A program made the translations under genes and the position numbers. A stretch of 64,000 bases of DNA, taken from Pseudomonas chlororaphis subsp. chlororaphis. Lineage in GTDB: Bacteria; Pseudomonadota; Gammaproteobacteria; Pseudomonadales; Pseudomonadaceae. The first letter of the stretch is position 1. Each line of letters begins with the position of its first letter. Positions 1 through 8,376 of the stretch are shown here, piece by piece. The stretch spans positions 3,100,001 through 3,164,000 of the forward strand of contig NZ_CP027712.1 of assembly GCF_003945765.1 (NCBI RefSeq), in the 5' to 3' direction. A model generated the notes under the pieces. That model searched no databases and was not told the origin of the DNA. It saw only the letters and a program-made list of their open reading frames with translations.

Positions 1-3000
1 GACGTGCTGCCGATCCTGGAAAACCTCGGTCTGCGCGTGCTCGGCGAGTTCCCGTATCGCCTGCGCCACGCCAGCGGCCGTGAGTTCTGGATCCACGACT
101 TCGCCTTCACCGCGGCCGAAGGCCTGAACCTGGACATCCAGCAGCTCAACGACACCCTGCAGGACGCCTTCGTCCACATCGTGCGTGGCGATGCCGAGAA
201 CGACGCGTTCAACCGCCTGGTGCTGACCGCTGGCCTGCCATGGCGCGACGTCGCGCTGCTGCGTGCCTACGCCCGTTACCTGAAGCAGATCCGCCTGGGC
301 TTCGACCTGGGCTACATCGCCAGCACCCTGAACAACCACACCGATATCGCCCGCGAGCTGACCCGGTTGTTCAAGACCCGCTTCTACCTGGCGCGCAAGC
401 TCGGCAGCGATGACCTGGAAGACAAGCAGCAGCGCCTGGAGCACGCGATCCTCAGCGCCCTGGACGATGTCCAGGTGCTCAACGAAGACCGCATCCTGCG
501 TCGCTACCTGGACCTGATCAAGGCCACCCTGCGGACCAACTTCTACCAGACCGACGCCAACGGCCATAACAAGTCGTACTTCAGCTTCAAGTTCAACCCG
601 CACTTGATTCCCGAGCTGCCCAAGCCGGTGCCGAAGTTCGAAATCTTCGTCTACTCGCCGCGCGTCGAAGGCGTGCACCTGCGCTTCGGCAACGTTGCCC
701 GTGGCGGCCTGCGCTGGTCCGACCGCGAAGAAGACTTCCGTACCGAAGTCCTCGGCCTGGTAAAGGCCCAGCAAGTGAAGAACTCGGTGATCGTGCCGGT
801 GGGCGCCAAGGGCGGCTTCCTGCCGCGTCGCCTGCCATTGGGCGGCAGCCGGGACGAGATCGCGGCCGAAGGCATCGCCTGCTACCGCATCTTCATCTCC
901 GGCCTGCTGGACATCACCGACAACCTGAAGGACGGCGCCCTGGTGCCGCCGGCCAACGTGGTACGTCACGACGACGATGACCCGTACCTGGTGGTGGCGG
1001 CGGACAAGGGCACCGCGACCTTCTCCGACATCGCCAACGGCATTGCCATCGACTACGGCTTCTGGCTGGGCGATGCGTTCGCTTCCGGCGGTTCCGCCGG
1101 GTACGACCACAAGAAAATGGGCATCACCGCCAAGGGCGCGTGGGTCGGCGTGCAGCGCCACTTCCGCGAGCGCGGCATCAATGTCCAGCAAGACAGCATC
1201 ACAGTGGTGGGCGTCGGCGACATGGCCGGCGACGTGTTCGGCAACGGCTTGCTGATGTCCGACAAGCTGCAGCTGGTCGCGGCCTTCAACCACATGCACA
1301 TCTTCATCGACCCGAATCCGGACCCGGCCACCAGCTTCGCCGAGCGCCAGCGCATGTTCGACCTGCCGCGTTCGGCCTGGAGCGACTACGACACCAGCAT
1401 CATGTCCGAAGGCGGCGGCATCTTCTCGCGCAGCGCGAAGAGCATCGCCATTTCGCCGCAGATGAAAGAACGCTTCGACATCCAGGCCGACAAGCTGACC
1501 CCGACCGAGCTGCTCAACGCCTTGCTCAAGGCGCCGGTGGACCTGTTGTGGAACGGCGGTATCGGTACCTACGTCAAGGCCAGCACGGAAAGCCACGCCG
1601 ATGTCGGCGACAAGGCCAACGATGCGCTGCGGGTCAACGGCAACGAGCTGCGCTGCAAGGTGGTGGGCGAGGGCGGCAACCTCGGCATGACCCAGCTGGG
1701 TCGTGTGGAGTTCGGCCTCAATGGCGGCGGTTCCAACACCGACTTCATCGACAACGCCGGTGGCGTGGACTGCTCCGACCACGAAGTGAACATCAAGATC
1801 CTGCTCAACGAAGTGGTGCAGGCCGGCGACATGACCGACAAGCAGCGTAACCAGCTGCTGGCGAGCATGACCGACGAAGTCGGTGGCCTGGTGTTGGGCA
1901 ACAACTACAAGCAGACCCAGGCCCTGTCCCTGGCGGCCCGTCGCGCCTTCGCGCGGATCGCCGAGTACAAGCGCCTGATGAGCGACCTGGAAGGCCGTGG
2001 CAAGCTGGACCGCGCCATCGAGTTCCTGCCGTCGGAAGATCAGCTCAACGAGCGCGTCGCCGCCGGCCACGGGCTGACCCGTCCGGAACTGTCGGTGCTG
2101 ATCTCCTACAGCAAGATCGACCTCAAGGAGCAGTTGCTCAACTCCCTGGTACCGGACGACGACTACCTGACCCGCGACATGGAAACCGCGTTCCCGCCGA
2201 CCCTGGTCAGCAAGTTCGCCGAGGCCATGCGCCGTCACCGCCTGAAGCGCGAGATCGTCAGCACCCAGATCGCCAACGACCTGGTCAACCACATGGGCAT
2301 CACCTTCGTGCAACGCTTGAAGGAGTCCACTGGCATGAGCCCGGCCAACGTGGCGGGCGCCTATGTGATCGTGCGTGACATCTTCCATCTCCCGCACTGG
2401 TTCCGCCAGATCGAAGCCCTGGATCACCAGGTCTCGGCCCAGGTGCAACTGGAGCTGATGGACGAGCTGATGCGCCTTGGCCGTCGCGCCACCCGCTGGT
2501 TCCTGCGCAGCCGTCGCAATGAGCAGGATGCCGCGCGTGACGTCGCGCACTTCGGTCCGCACCTGGCGGCGCTGGGCCTCAAGCTCGACGAACTGCTGGA
2601 AGGCCCGACTCGCGAAGGCTGGCAGACTCGCTACACCGCCTACGTCGAAGCCGGCGTGCCTGAGCTGTTGGCGCGCATGGTGGCAGGTACCACCCACCTG
2701 TACACCCTGTTGCCGATCATCGAGGCCGCGGATGTCACCGGGCACGACGCCGCCGATGTGGCCAAGGCCTACTTCGCCGTGGGCAGCGCCCTGGACCTGC
2801 CGTGGTACCTGCAGCAGATCAGCGATCTGCCGGTGGCCAACAACTGGCAGGCCCAGGCACGCGAAGCCTTCCGCGACGACGTGGACTGGCAGCAGCGGGC
2901 GATCACCATCTCGGTCCTGCAAATGGCCGACGCGCCGCAAGACATGGAAGCCCGCGTGGCCCTGTGGCTTGAGCAGAACCAGAGCATGGTCGAGCGCTGG

Positions 3001-3120
3001 CGCGCGATGCTGGTGGAAATCCGTGCCGCCAGCGGCACCGACTACGCCATGTACGCGGTGGCCAACCGCGAGTTGCTGGACCTGGCCATGAGCGGTCAAT
3101 CGGGCCTTGTAGCGGCCTGA
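1..3120 (+). CDS. gdhB: NAD-specific glutamate dehydrogenase, large type (5' end outside window)
   Basis: Converts L-glutamate to 2-oxoglutarate and ammonia with NAD in the cytoplasm. The reading frame is open from the first base, so this is the C-terminal ~1039 residues of a protein normally near 1600 residues. The GAKGGF segment (about residue 267 here) is the substrate-lysine region of this family, and the following GNGLLMSDKLQLVAAFNHMH and GGGIFSRSAKSI stretches are typical of the 180-kDa class. It ends with TGA just before a strong terminator, so it is not cotranscribed with anything downstream. Codon use is ordinary high-GC Pseudomonas. The start is not visible. Confidence 0.95.
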   Translation, partial: DVLPILENLGLRVLGEFPYRLRHASGREFWIHDFAFTAAEGLNLDIQQLNDTLQDAFVHIVRGDAENDAFNRLVLTAGLPWRDVALLRAYARYLKQIRLGFDLGYIASTLNNHTDIARELTRLFKTRFYLARKLGSDDLEDKQQRLEHAILSALDDVQVLNEDRILRRYLDLIKATLRTNFYQTDANGHNKSYFSFKFNPHLIPELPKPVPKFEIFVYSPRVEGVHLRFGNVARGGLRWSDREEDFRTEVLGLVKAQQVKNSVIVPVGAKGGFLPRRLPLGGSRDEIAAEGIACYRIFISGLLDITDNLKDGALVPPANVVRHDDDDPYLVVAADKGTATFSDIANGIAIDYGFWLGDAFASGGSAGYDHKKMGITAKGAWVGVQRHFRERGINVQQDSITVVGVGDMAGDVFGNGLLMSDKLQLVAAFNHMHIFIDPNPDPATSFAERQRMFDLPRSAWSDYDTSIMSEGGGIFSRSAKSIAISPQMKERFDIQADKLTPTELLNALLKAPVDLLWNGGIGTYVKASTESHADVGDKANDALRVNGNELRCKVVGEGGNLGMTQLGRVEFGLNGGGSNTDFIDNAGGVDCSDHEVNIKILLNEVVQAGDMTDKQRNQLLASMTDEVGGLVLGNNYKQTQALSLAARRAFARIAEYKRLMSDLEGRGKLDRAIEFLPSEDQLNERVAAGHGLTRPELSVLISYSKIDLKEQLLNSLVPDDDYLTRDMETAFPPTLVSKFAEAMRRHRLKREIVSTQIANDLVNHMGITFVQRLKESTGMSPANVAGAYVIVRDIFHLPHWFRQIEALDHQVSAQVQLELMDELMRLGRRATRWFLRSRRNEQDAARDVAHFGPHLAALGLKLDELLEGPTREGWQTRYTAYVEAGVPELLARMVAGTTHLYTLLPIIEAADVTGHDAADVAKAYFAVGSALDLPWYLQQISDLPVANNWQAQAREAFRDDVDWQQRAITISVLQMADAPQDMEARVALWLEQNQSMVERWRAMLVEIRAASGTDYAMYAVANRELLDLAMSGQSGLVAA

Positions 3121-3134
3121 TCGAGCGGTAAATG

Positions 3135-3169
3135 AAAAAGCCCCGTATCGCGAGATACGGGGCTTTTTT
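3135..3169 (+). terminator. Rho-independent terminator of gdhB
   Basis: A 15-bp perfect stem (AAAAAGCCCCGTATC / GATACGGGGCTTTTT) with a GCGA loop is followed by a T-run, 14 bases after the gdhB stop. Confidence 0.93.
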
Positions 3170-3188
3170 CATGGCCTCAAGGAATGCT

Positions 3189-3238
3189 GTAGCCGCTGCC
3201 GCAGGCTGCGATCGAGCGGAACGTGCGGCAACGGCTAC
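3189..3238. repeat. REP element pair
   Basis: The Pseudomonas REP core GTAGCCGCTGCCGCAGGCTG is followed by a degenerate inverted partner ending GGCAACGGCTAC, giving a small stem-loop between convergent genes. Confidence 0.75.
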
Positions 3239-3280
3239 AAAAAAACGTCCGCTTCTGTAGGAGTATCTGCTGCCAGGCGC

Positions 3281-3700
3281 TTACTGCTTCAGCGGCGTCA
3301 GTACTTCGTCCTTGGCGTCCTTGAGCATGAACACCAGCAGCCTGGCGGGTTTGCTGGCGCTGGCGTTGGCCGACACCGGGTGCTGCGAGCCGGCCGGTTC
3401 GTACCAGGATTGGCCTGCCTTGTAGGTGATGGCCGGTTCGTCGTTGACCCGCGAGGTGATCTCGCCTTCGAGCACATAGGCCAGGGCCGCGCCCTTGTGC
3501 ATGTGCGGCACCGTGGCCTGGCCCGGTGCGTAGTCGACGGTGAGCATCAGCGCGGTCTTGCCCGGCAGGTTGTTCAAGGCATGTTCCTGCAGGATCCTGG
3601 TTTTTTCCTGGCCGTACTCCGGGTCATGGGCGACGGCGCCCAGGGAGGTGAGCAGGGCCAGGCCGGCGAGGGCGCAGGTCAGGGCAGCGCGGGCCTTCAT
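3281..3700 (-). CDS. periplasmic cupin-domain protein
   Basis: A 139-residue protein with a Sec signal peptide (MKARAALTCALAGLALLTSL...AVA) and a single small cupin barrel. The cupin signature is visible as the PHMHKG metal-binding motif followed by YVLEGEI and later YEPAGSQHPVSANAS, so a metal-binding periplasmic protein is likely; the substrate cannot be told. The start at 3700 was chosen over an in-frame upstream start at 3793 because it gives a clean signal peptide and is preceded by GGAGAAA about 7 bases away. The ABM-family gene upstream is on the same strand about 100 bases away, but no shared function is evident. Confidence 0.8.
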   Translation of the reverse strand: MKARAALTCALAGLALLTSLGAVAHDPEYGQEKTRILQEHALNNLPGKTALMLTVDYAPGQATVPHMHKGAALAYVLEGEITSRVNDEPAITYKAGQSWYEPAGSQHPVSANASASKPARLLVFMLKDAKDEVLTPLKQ

Positions 3701-3797
3701 GGTCGGTTTCTCCGGTGCGAAAGGGGCCGGCTCAAGGTAAGCCCGCTGGCGCGACCGGCCTATAACCAATCCCGGCAAAGAACGGCAGACCAATGCC

Positions 3798-4079
3798 TCA
3801 GTGTTCGAAGTCGAGGGCGCAGGCCAGGCGGCGGTCCAGCAGGTCGATGAAACCCTGGGCCGCCGGCAGATGGAAATGCGCCTGCATCTCGGCCGCCGAG
3901 CGCCACTGGCCGCTTACGGTCCAGCGGTGCGAGTCCGCTGTGTTGCACTGGGCGCTGTACGCCAGGCAACCGGGAGCCTCGCGCAGGGCGGCGAGAAGCG
4001 TGGTCAACTGCTGGCCAAGCTCCTCCGAACGGCCCTGGGCGGCCCTGATTTGCACGATATTGATGGCTGGACTGGACAT
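3798..4079 (-). CDS. antibiotic biosynthesis monooxygenase (ABM) family protein
   Basis: A 93-residue single-domain protein of the dimeric alpha-beta barrel ABM superfamily. The N-terminus (INIVQIRAAQGRSEELGQQL), the middle PGCLAYSAQ and the WRSAAEMQAHFHLP segment match the usual ABM pattern in order. Members are small cytoplasmic monooxygenases or quinone/haem-modifying enzymes; the sequence alone does not give a substrate. It ends about 100 bases before the cupin gene on the same strand, so they may share a transcript. Confidence 0.75.
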   Translation of the reverse strand: MSSPAINIVQIRAAQGRSEELGQQLTTLLAALREAPGCLAYSAQCNTADSHRWTVSGQWRSAAEMQAHFHLPAAQGFIDLLDRRLACALDFEH

Positions 4080-4098
4080 CTAGAACCCTCCGCGACCT

Positions 4099-4125
4099 GT
4101 AGCCGCTGCCGCAGGCTGCGATCGG
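4099..4125. repeat. single REP element
   Basis: One copy of GTAGCCGCTGCCGCAGGCTG followed by CGATCGG, just upstream of the ABM-family gene. Confidence 0.75.
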
Positions 4126-4237
4126 CTTGGGCGGCACTCCGACGGAGCAGGTGCAGGATCTCAAGATCGCAGTTGCAGTCACGGTGTTTGCTGGAGGCTC
4201 AGAATAGGGCCGCAAGATTGCAACAAAAATAACCAAT

Positions 4238-4256
4238 CCCCGGGAAAAGCCCGGGG
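4238..4256 (-). terminator. possible terminator of the MocR-family gene
   Basis: A 7-bp GC stem (CCCCGGG/CCCGGGG) with a short loop lies directly after the stop codon of the minus-strand regulator. The tail is only moderately T-rich (ATTGGTTATTTTTG), so termination strength is uncertain. Confidence 0.45.
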
Positions 4257-4260
4257 CCAA

Positions 4261-5694
4261 TCAGGCGATCTGTTGCAGGATGTCGCGCACCTTGTCCAGA
4301 GCCGGGTCGATGTCCAGGGTCTCGATGGCGCCAAAGCCGATGAACAGCCCGTCCCTGGCCGGCTCCTGATAATAGAAGCCGTGCAGCGGGTAGAGCCCGA
4401 CCTCGACCTTCTTCGCCAGCTCCAGCAACAGCGGGATGTTCACCGGCACCTTGCACAGCGCCGCCATGTGGAAGCCGGCGGTGGACGGCACCGCCTGCAG
4501 CCAGGGCGAGAGGTCGCCGCTCAGGCGCTGCAGGATGCGTTCGCGGCGCCCGGCGTACACCGTGTGGCAGCGGCGGATGTGCTTGAGCAGGTAACCCTCG
4601 GCGATGAACTTGGCCAGCGCCCATTGTGGCAGGGTCGAGGTGTGGCAGTCGGTGAGGCGCTTGGCCTTGATCACCGCGCCGAGGATCGCCGGTGGCAGCA
4701 CCGCGTAGCCCAGGCGCAGCTGCGGCAGCATGGTCTTCGAGAAGGTCCCGACATAGGCCACCACGCCGCGCTTATCCAGGCTTTGCAGGGAGTCGGTGGG
4801 GCGCCCCTCGTAGCGGAAGTCGCTGTCGTAATCGTCCTCGATGACGATCGCCCCCAGCTCTCGCGCCCGCTGCAGCAGGGCCTCGCGACGGGCCGGGCTC
4901 ATGGGCATGCCCAGGGGGAACTGGTGGGACGGGGTGACGTAGATCAGCCGCACGCCATCGGGAATCCGCTCGACCTGGAGGCCCTGGTCGTCCACCGGCA
5001 CACCGATCACCGTCGCGCCCTGGGCACTGAACAGCAGGCGCGCCGGGGTGTAGCCGGGGTCTTCCATGGCCACCAGGCTGCCGGGTTCGAGCACCACCCG
5101 GGCGATCAGGTCCAGGGCTTGTTGCGCGCCGTTGCAGACCACGATGTCGGCGTCGCTGCAGACCACGCCGCGCGAGAACGAGACATGCCCGGCAATCGCA
5201 TTGCGCAGCGCCGGCAGGCCTTCCGGCTGGCTGTAGAAGCCGCCGCTCTGGGCGATTCGCCGCAGGGCGTCCTGGGTGCAGCGCCGCCACTCTTCCTGGG
5301 GGAACTGATTGCGGCTGGTGGCGCCGCCGATGAACTCGTAGCGCGAGGTGCCTTCCAGGGTCGGATGGCGCAGGGGCGAGGGCAGCTCGCGCCATTTTTC
5401 CAGGCTCTGTGCGCAGGCCAGGTCGCCGGCGCTCTGCTTGGGTTCGGCCTTCACCGGCCGGGCATTGACGAAGGTGCCGCGGCCGATCCGGCCGATCAGG
5501 AAGTTCTCGTAGGTCAGCAGGCTGTAGGTGTCCGACACCGTCTTGCGCGAGATCCCCAGTTGCTCGGCCAGCAGGCGGCTCGGCGGCAATTGCGCGCCCG
5601 CCGCCAGCCGCCCGCACTCGATGGCGTCGCGCAGTTGCCGATACAGCTGGTCGGCCAGGTCCTTGCGCCCGTTGATGACGACATGCAGTTCCAT
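4261..5694 (-). CDS. MocR/PdxR-type regulator (GntR wHTH fused to aminotransferase-like domain)
   Basis: A 477-residue transcription factor of the MocR subfamily. Residues ~8-75 form a GntR winged helix (LADQLYRQLRDAIECGRL, then QLGISRKTVSDTYSLL, and GRGTFV in the wing). Residues ~115-470 form a fold-type I aminotransferase domain with family landmarks: EDPGYTPAR, IEDDYDSDFRY, and GTFSKTMLPQLRLGY, which carries the PLP lysine. Such proteins sense PLP or amino compounds and usually regulate a neighbouring gene, here the divergent AhpD-like gene at 6037. The start at 5694 has TTTTGGA nine bases upstream; a second ATG three codons earlier (5703) is possible. The gene is full length. Confidence 0.88.
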   Translation of the reverse strand: MELHVVINGRKDLADQLYRQLRDAIECGRLAAGAQLPPSRLLAEQLGISRKTVSDTYSLLTYENFLIGRIGRGTFVNARPVKAEPKQSAGDLACAQSLEKWRELPSPLRHPTLEGTSRYEFIGGATSRNQFPQEEWRRCTQDALRRIAQSGGFYSQPEGLPALRNAIAGHVSFSRGVVCSDADIVVCNGAQQALDLIARVVLEPGSLVAMEDPGYTPARLLFSAQGATVIGVPVDDQGLQVERIPDGVRLIYVTPSHQFPLGMPMSPARREALLQRARELGAIVIEDDYDSDFRYEGRPTDSLQSLDKRGVVAYVGTFSKTMLPQLRLGYAVLPPAILGAVIKAKRLTDCHTSTLPQWALAKFIAEGYLLKHIRRCHTVYAGRRERILQRLSGDLSPWLQAVPSTAGFHMAALCKVPVNIPLLLELAKKVEVGLYPLHGFYYQEPARDGLFIGFGAIETLDIDPALDKVRDILQQIA

Positions 5695-5803
5695 CGATGA
5701 CATTCCAAAACGATCAGTGCCCGCCAGATTACCCGCCCGGTGGGGTTTGGTGTAGCGGCCTGGTATCGGGATTGGCCTGACATCCTGGCGCGTACTGCGT
5801 ACG

Positions 5804-5883
5804 CGATCGCAGCCTGCGGCAGCGGCTACACCGCCTGGTTCGAAGGCCGCGTCGAACCCTGTAGCCGCTGCCGCAGGCTCGGG
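5804..5883. repeat. inverted REP pair (BIME-like)
   Basis: Two REP cores face each other (GCAGCCTGCGGCAGCGGCTA at 5808-5828 and GTAGCCGCTGCCGCAGGCTC at 5861-5880) around a ~30-base spacer, upstream of the MocR-type gene. Confidence 0.8.
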
Positions 5884-6036
5884 CCGCGTTCGGACGATAA
5901 GCCCGAAGGGCTTCGGCGGTATTGAATCCGACACGGCCCCCGGTGGACTGCCGATAAACCCCCGGATTGGCTATAGGGGCAGGCCGACGCGGACCTTAGG
6001 CTAGGGAACACCAACACACGCTCAGGGTGACTCTCG

Positions 6037-6477
6037 ATGGAACCCCGCCTGGATTACTACAGCGCCTCGCCGGAAGCCCTCAAGGGCCTGTTGATGCTCG
6101 AGGCACAAAGCTTCGACCTGTCCATCGAGAAACCCCTGCTGGAGCTGGTCAAGATCCGCGTCTCGCAACTCAACCACTGCGCGTTCTGCGCCGACATGCA
6201 CGCGGTGCAGGCGCGCCAGAACGGCGAGAGCGAGCGGCGCCTATACGCCCTCGGCGTGTGGCGCGATTCGGCGTTGTTCAGCCCGCGGGAACGCTCGGCG
6301 CTGGCCTGGAGCGAGTCGGTGACCCTGTTGTCCGAGTCCGCGGTGCCGGATGCGTTGTTCCAGGCCGTGCGCGGCGAATTCAGCGAGCGTGAGCTGGTCG
6401 ACCTGACGGTCGCGGTGGCGGCGATCAACTGCTGGAACCGCCTGGCCGTGGCGTTCCGCCAACAGCCCAGCGTCTAG
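6037..6477 (+). CDS. carboxymuconolactone decarboxylase / AhpD-like protein
   Basis: A 146-residue protein of the CMD/AhpD family. The diagnostic motif is HCAFCADMH at ~residues 47-55, in which the CxxC cysteines and nearby His form the peroxidase-type redox site; the following ALAWSESVTLL and INCWNRLAVAF segments are also typical. It is most likely an alkylhydroperoxidase-like reductase in the cytoplasm. It is divergent from the MocR-type regulator, a common pairing in Pseudomonas, which suggests control by that regulator from the shared ~340-bp intergenic region. Confidence 0.85.
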   Translation: MEPRLDYYSASPEALKGLLMLEAQSFDLSIEKPLLELVKIRVSQLNHCAFCADMHAVQARQNGESERRLYALGVWRDSALFSPRERSALAWSESVTLLSESAVPDALFQAVRGEFSERELVDLTVAVAAINCWNRLAVAFRQQPSV

Positions 6478-6552
6478 CCCGGATTCCTTTTCCATCCACG
6501 CCAGCCAATGTTCGGCAAACGGCTGCTCGCGACAGGGCCCGAACACACAACC

Positions 6553-6900
6553 TCAAGGCCGCTGCGGCTTCACCGAGGTGCCGAAGGTATTGCCCATCCG
6601 CGTGCTGGTGGCCGCCGGGGTGGCCAGGCCCATCTGGTTCGGCGGGCGTTTGTGGATCGGCACCTGCAGGGCTTCCTGGTTCTTCTGCCCGGCCTTGGCG
6701 CCGTCGGGGTTGTTGCCCATCTGCTGGCTCAGGCAACCGTAGTCCGGGGCCTTGTAGCCACCCACGCTGACATCGATACACCCCTCCGTGGGCGTTTTGC
6801 CGGGAGCGGCGGCGGGCGCTTCGACGGGCGTGGCGGCGTGGCCGGCCAGCGGCAGGGCACCGAGCATCAGGCTGGCGACAAGGGTGCGAAGCTGTTTCAT
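6553..6900 (-). CDS. small secreted protein of unknown function
   Basis: A 115-residue protein beginning with a clear Sec signal peptide (MKQLRTLVASLMLGALPLAGHA). The mature part is Pro/Ala-rich, then has a conserved-looking core with two cysteines (EGCIDVSVGGYKAPDYGCLS) and a basic Gln/Asn-rich tail. The two cysteines could form a disulphide in the periplasm. An AGGAGG ribosome site lies 7 bases before the start. I do not recognise a named family. It is divergent from vreA, so it may respond to the same phosphate signal, but that is only positional. Confidence 0.7.
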   Translation of the reverse strand: MKQLRTLVASLMLGALPLAGHAATPVEAPAAAPGKTPTEGCIDVSVGGYKAPDYGCLSQQMGNNPDGAKAGQKNQEALQVPIHKRPPNQMGLATPAATSTRMGNTFGTSVKPQRP

Positions 6901-6993
6901 CGGGGGCCTCCTGGCGGGCCCGGGAGGGGCCGTTGCGGTCCTTGAGTGTAAAGCAAGGCGGGTGGCGCAAAGGTGATGGTTTTTTTGCGGGCA

Positions 6994-7011
6994 CCGTCAC
7001 ATCAGGTTCAT
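6994..7011 (+). promoter_or_regulatory. PHO-box-like site upstream of vreA
   Basis: CCGTCAC-ATCA-GGTTCAT fits the two 7-bp half-sites with a 4-bp spacer of the PhoB consensus (first half 6 of 7, second half 4 of 7) and lies ~40 bases before the vreA start. PhoB control of vre genes is known in P. aeruginosa; this exact site is an inference. Confidence 0.45.
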
Positions 7012-7051
7012 AAACTGGCCTCAGGATGACGGTTTTCAGGGACAGGTAGCC

Positions 7052-7795
7052 GTGCAGCGACGCCGAGCAAAGGTCGGGTATCGGTCTTTCTTTCACGCGG
7101 TGTTCGCGCGCTGGGGGCTTGCGCTGCTGTTGGCGCTGGCCGCCTCGGGCGGGTTGCGGGCGGCGCAACCCGCGCCGCCGATGGTGGATTCGCACCGGCT
7201 GCTGGACCTGGACATCGCCGCGCAAGACCTGGCCGAAGCGCTGGAACTGTTCAGCCGCTCGACCGGGATGGCGGTGCTGGTGGACCGCGAGCTGACCCGA
7301 GGGCGTCGCTCGGTACGGGTCCAGGGGCGCTACAGCGCCCGGGACGCCCTGAGTCGCCTGCTGACAGGAAGTGGTTTGATGGCCCGTTACGCCCGCTCCG
7401 ATGCCTTTACCTTGCAAGTCGCCCAGCTCAGCGATGCACCTGCCTCCAAGGGGACGGGCGGCAGTGCCGGGGCCTGGGCCAGCGACAGTTTCGCCAGTGC
7501 GCTGCAACGCGCGGTGGAGGCCGGCCTGTGCCGTTCGGAACTGACCCGGCCGGGGCGTTATCGCGCGGTGCTGCAACTGTGGATCGACCGCGGCGGGCAT
7601 ATCGAGCACAGCCGCCTGGCAACCACCACCGGCGATCTGCGGCGCGACGAGGCACTGGTGCAGAGCCTCAGCGAAACCTGGGTCGAACGACCCGCGCCAA
7701 GTTCGCTGCGCCAGCCAGTGACCTTGCTTCTGATACCCGACAGCGCAGGAAAACGCATGGATTGCAGACAACGCCAGGGAGCCTCCGGGGCATGA
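7052..7795 (+). CDS. vreA: VreA-like cell-surface-signalling protein (STN domain, no barrel)
   Basis: A 247-residue periplasmic protein starting with GTG. Residues ~18-38 form a signal sequence. Residues ~50-115 form a secretin/TonB short N-terminal (STN) domain (LDLDIAAQDLAEALELFSRSTGMAVLVD...ARDALSRLLTGSGL), the domain that TonB-dependent receptors use to contact an anti-sigma factor. Residues ~155-235 look like a TonB C-terminal-type domain (YRAVLQLWIDRGGHIEHSRL). There is no plug or beta-barrel, as in P. aeruginosa VreA (PA0674). It overlaps vreI by ATGA, and vreA-vreI-vreR form one operon. The assignment rests on domain order and synteny with hxc. Confidence 0.82.
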   Translation: MQRRRAKVGYRSFFHAVFARWGLALLLALAASGGLRAAQPAPPMVDSHRLLDLDIAAQDLAEALELFSRSTGMAVLVDRELTRGRRSVRVQGRYSARDALSRLLTGSGLMARYARSDAFTLQVAQLSDAPASKGTGGSAGAWASDSFASALQRAVEAGLCRSELTRPGRYRAVLQLWIDRGGHIEHSRLATTTGDLRRDEALVQSLSETWVERPAPSSLRQPVTLLLIPDSAGKRMDCRQRQGASGA

Positions 7796-8337
7796 AGAAT
7801 ACCGGGCACAGTGCGATGGTCAGGTTGTTCCTGACCTCCTACGACGACTTCAAGGTGCGTCTGCGCCGGCGCCTGGGCTCGGAGGATCTGGCCAACGATG
7901 TGCTGCACGAAACCTACCTGCGGGTCGACCGCATGGAGGAGCCGCCGAACCTCGCCCAGCCCAATGCCTACCTCTATCGCATGGCCCTGAACATCGCCGC
8001 CGACCGCCGCGAGGCCGATGCCCGGCTGCTCACCGGCAGCGAGGTCGAGGAACTGCTGCAGGTCAGCGACGAGGCCCTGGACCCGTCGCGGGTGGTGGGC
8101 GGGCAGAAGGAAATCCAGTCGCTGCTCAAGGCGCTCTACGAACTGCCGGCGCGCCGCCGCAAGATCTTTATCGCCGCGCGCCTGGAGGAGGCGCCGCACC
8201 TGGAAATCTCCCAGCGCTTCGGCATTTCGACACGGATGGTCGAGAAGGAAATCAAGGCTGCCCTGGGCCACTGCGCCTCGCGTCTTGAAAGAAAAGTGAT
8301 TCAGCGGTTCGGTCCCGGCGCCGGAAAACCGTCCTAG
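7792..8337 (+). CDS. vreI: ECF sigma factor VreI-like
   Basis: A 181-residue FecI-type ECF sigma factor. Region 2 is at about residues 10-75 (LTSYDDFKVRLRRRLGSEDLANDVLHETYLRV...YLYRMALNIAADRRE); region 4 is at about 115-165 (ALYELPARRRKIFIAARLEEAPHLEISQRFGISTRMVEKEI), containing the helix-turn-helix. The start at 7792 overlaps the vreA stop and gives a normal-length protein; an in-frame extension back to 7528 only shadows vreA. In P. aeruginosa VreI drives hxc and pdt expression under phosphate starvation together with PhoB. The neighbourhood here is the same. Confidence 0.88.
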   Translation: MKNTGHSAMVRLFLTSYDDFKVRLRRRLGSEDLANDVLHETYLRVDRMEEPPNLAQPNAYLYRMALNIAADRREADARLLTGSEVEELLQVSDEALDPSRVVGGQKEIQSLLKALYELPARRRKIFIAARLEEAPHLEISQRFGISTRMVEKEIKAALGHCASRLERKVIQRFGPGAGKPS

Positions 8338-8376
8338 TCACTAAAGGCCCCGATTAATCCGTGAGTACCCGCACGC

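Noticed and set aside
4261..5934. Upstream in-frame start (5934) for the MocR-type regulator
   Set aside because: It would translate through the REP pair and give Ala-rich nonsense before the winged-helix domain.
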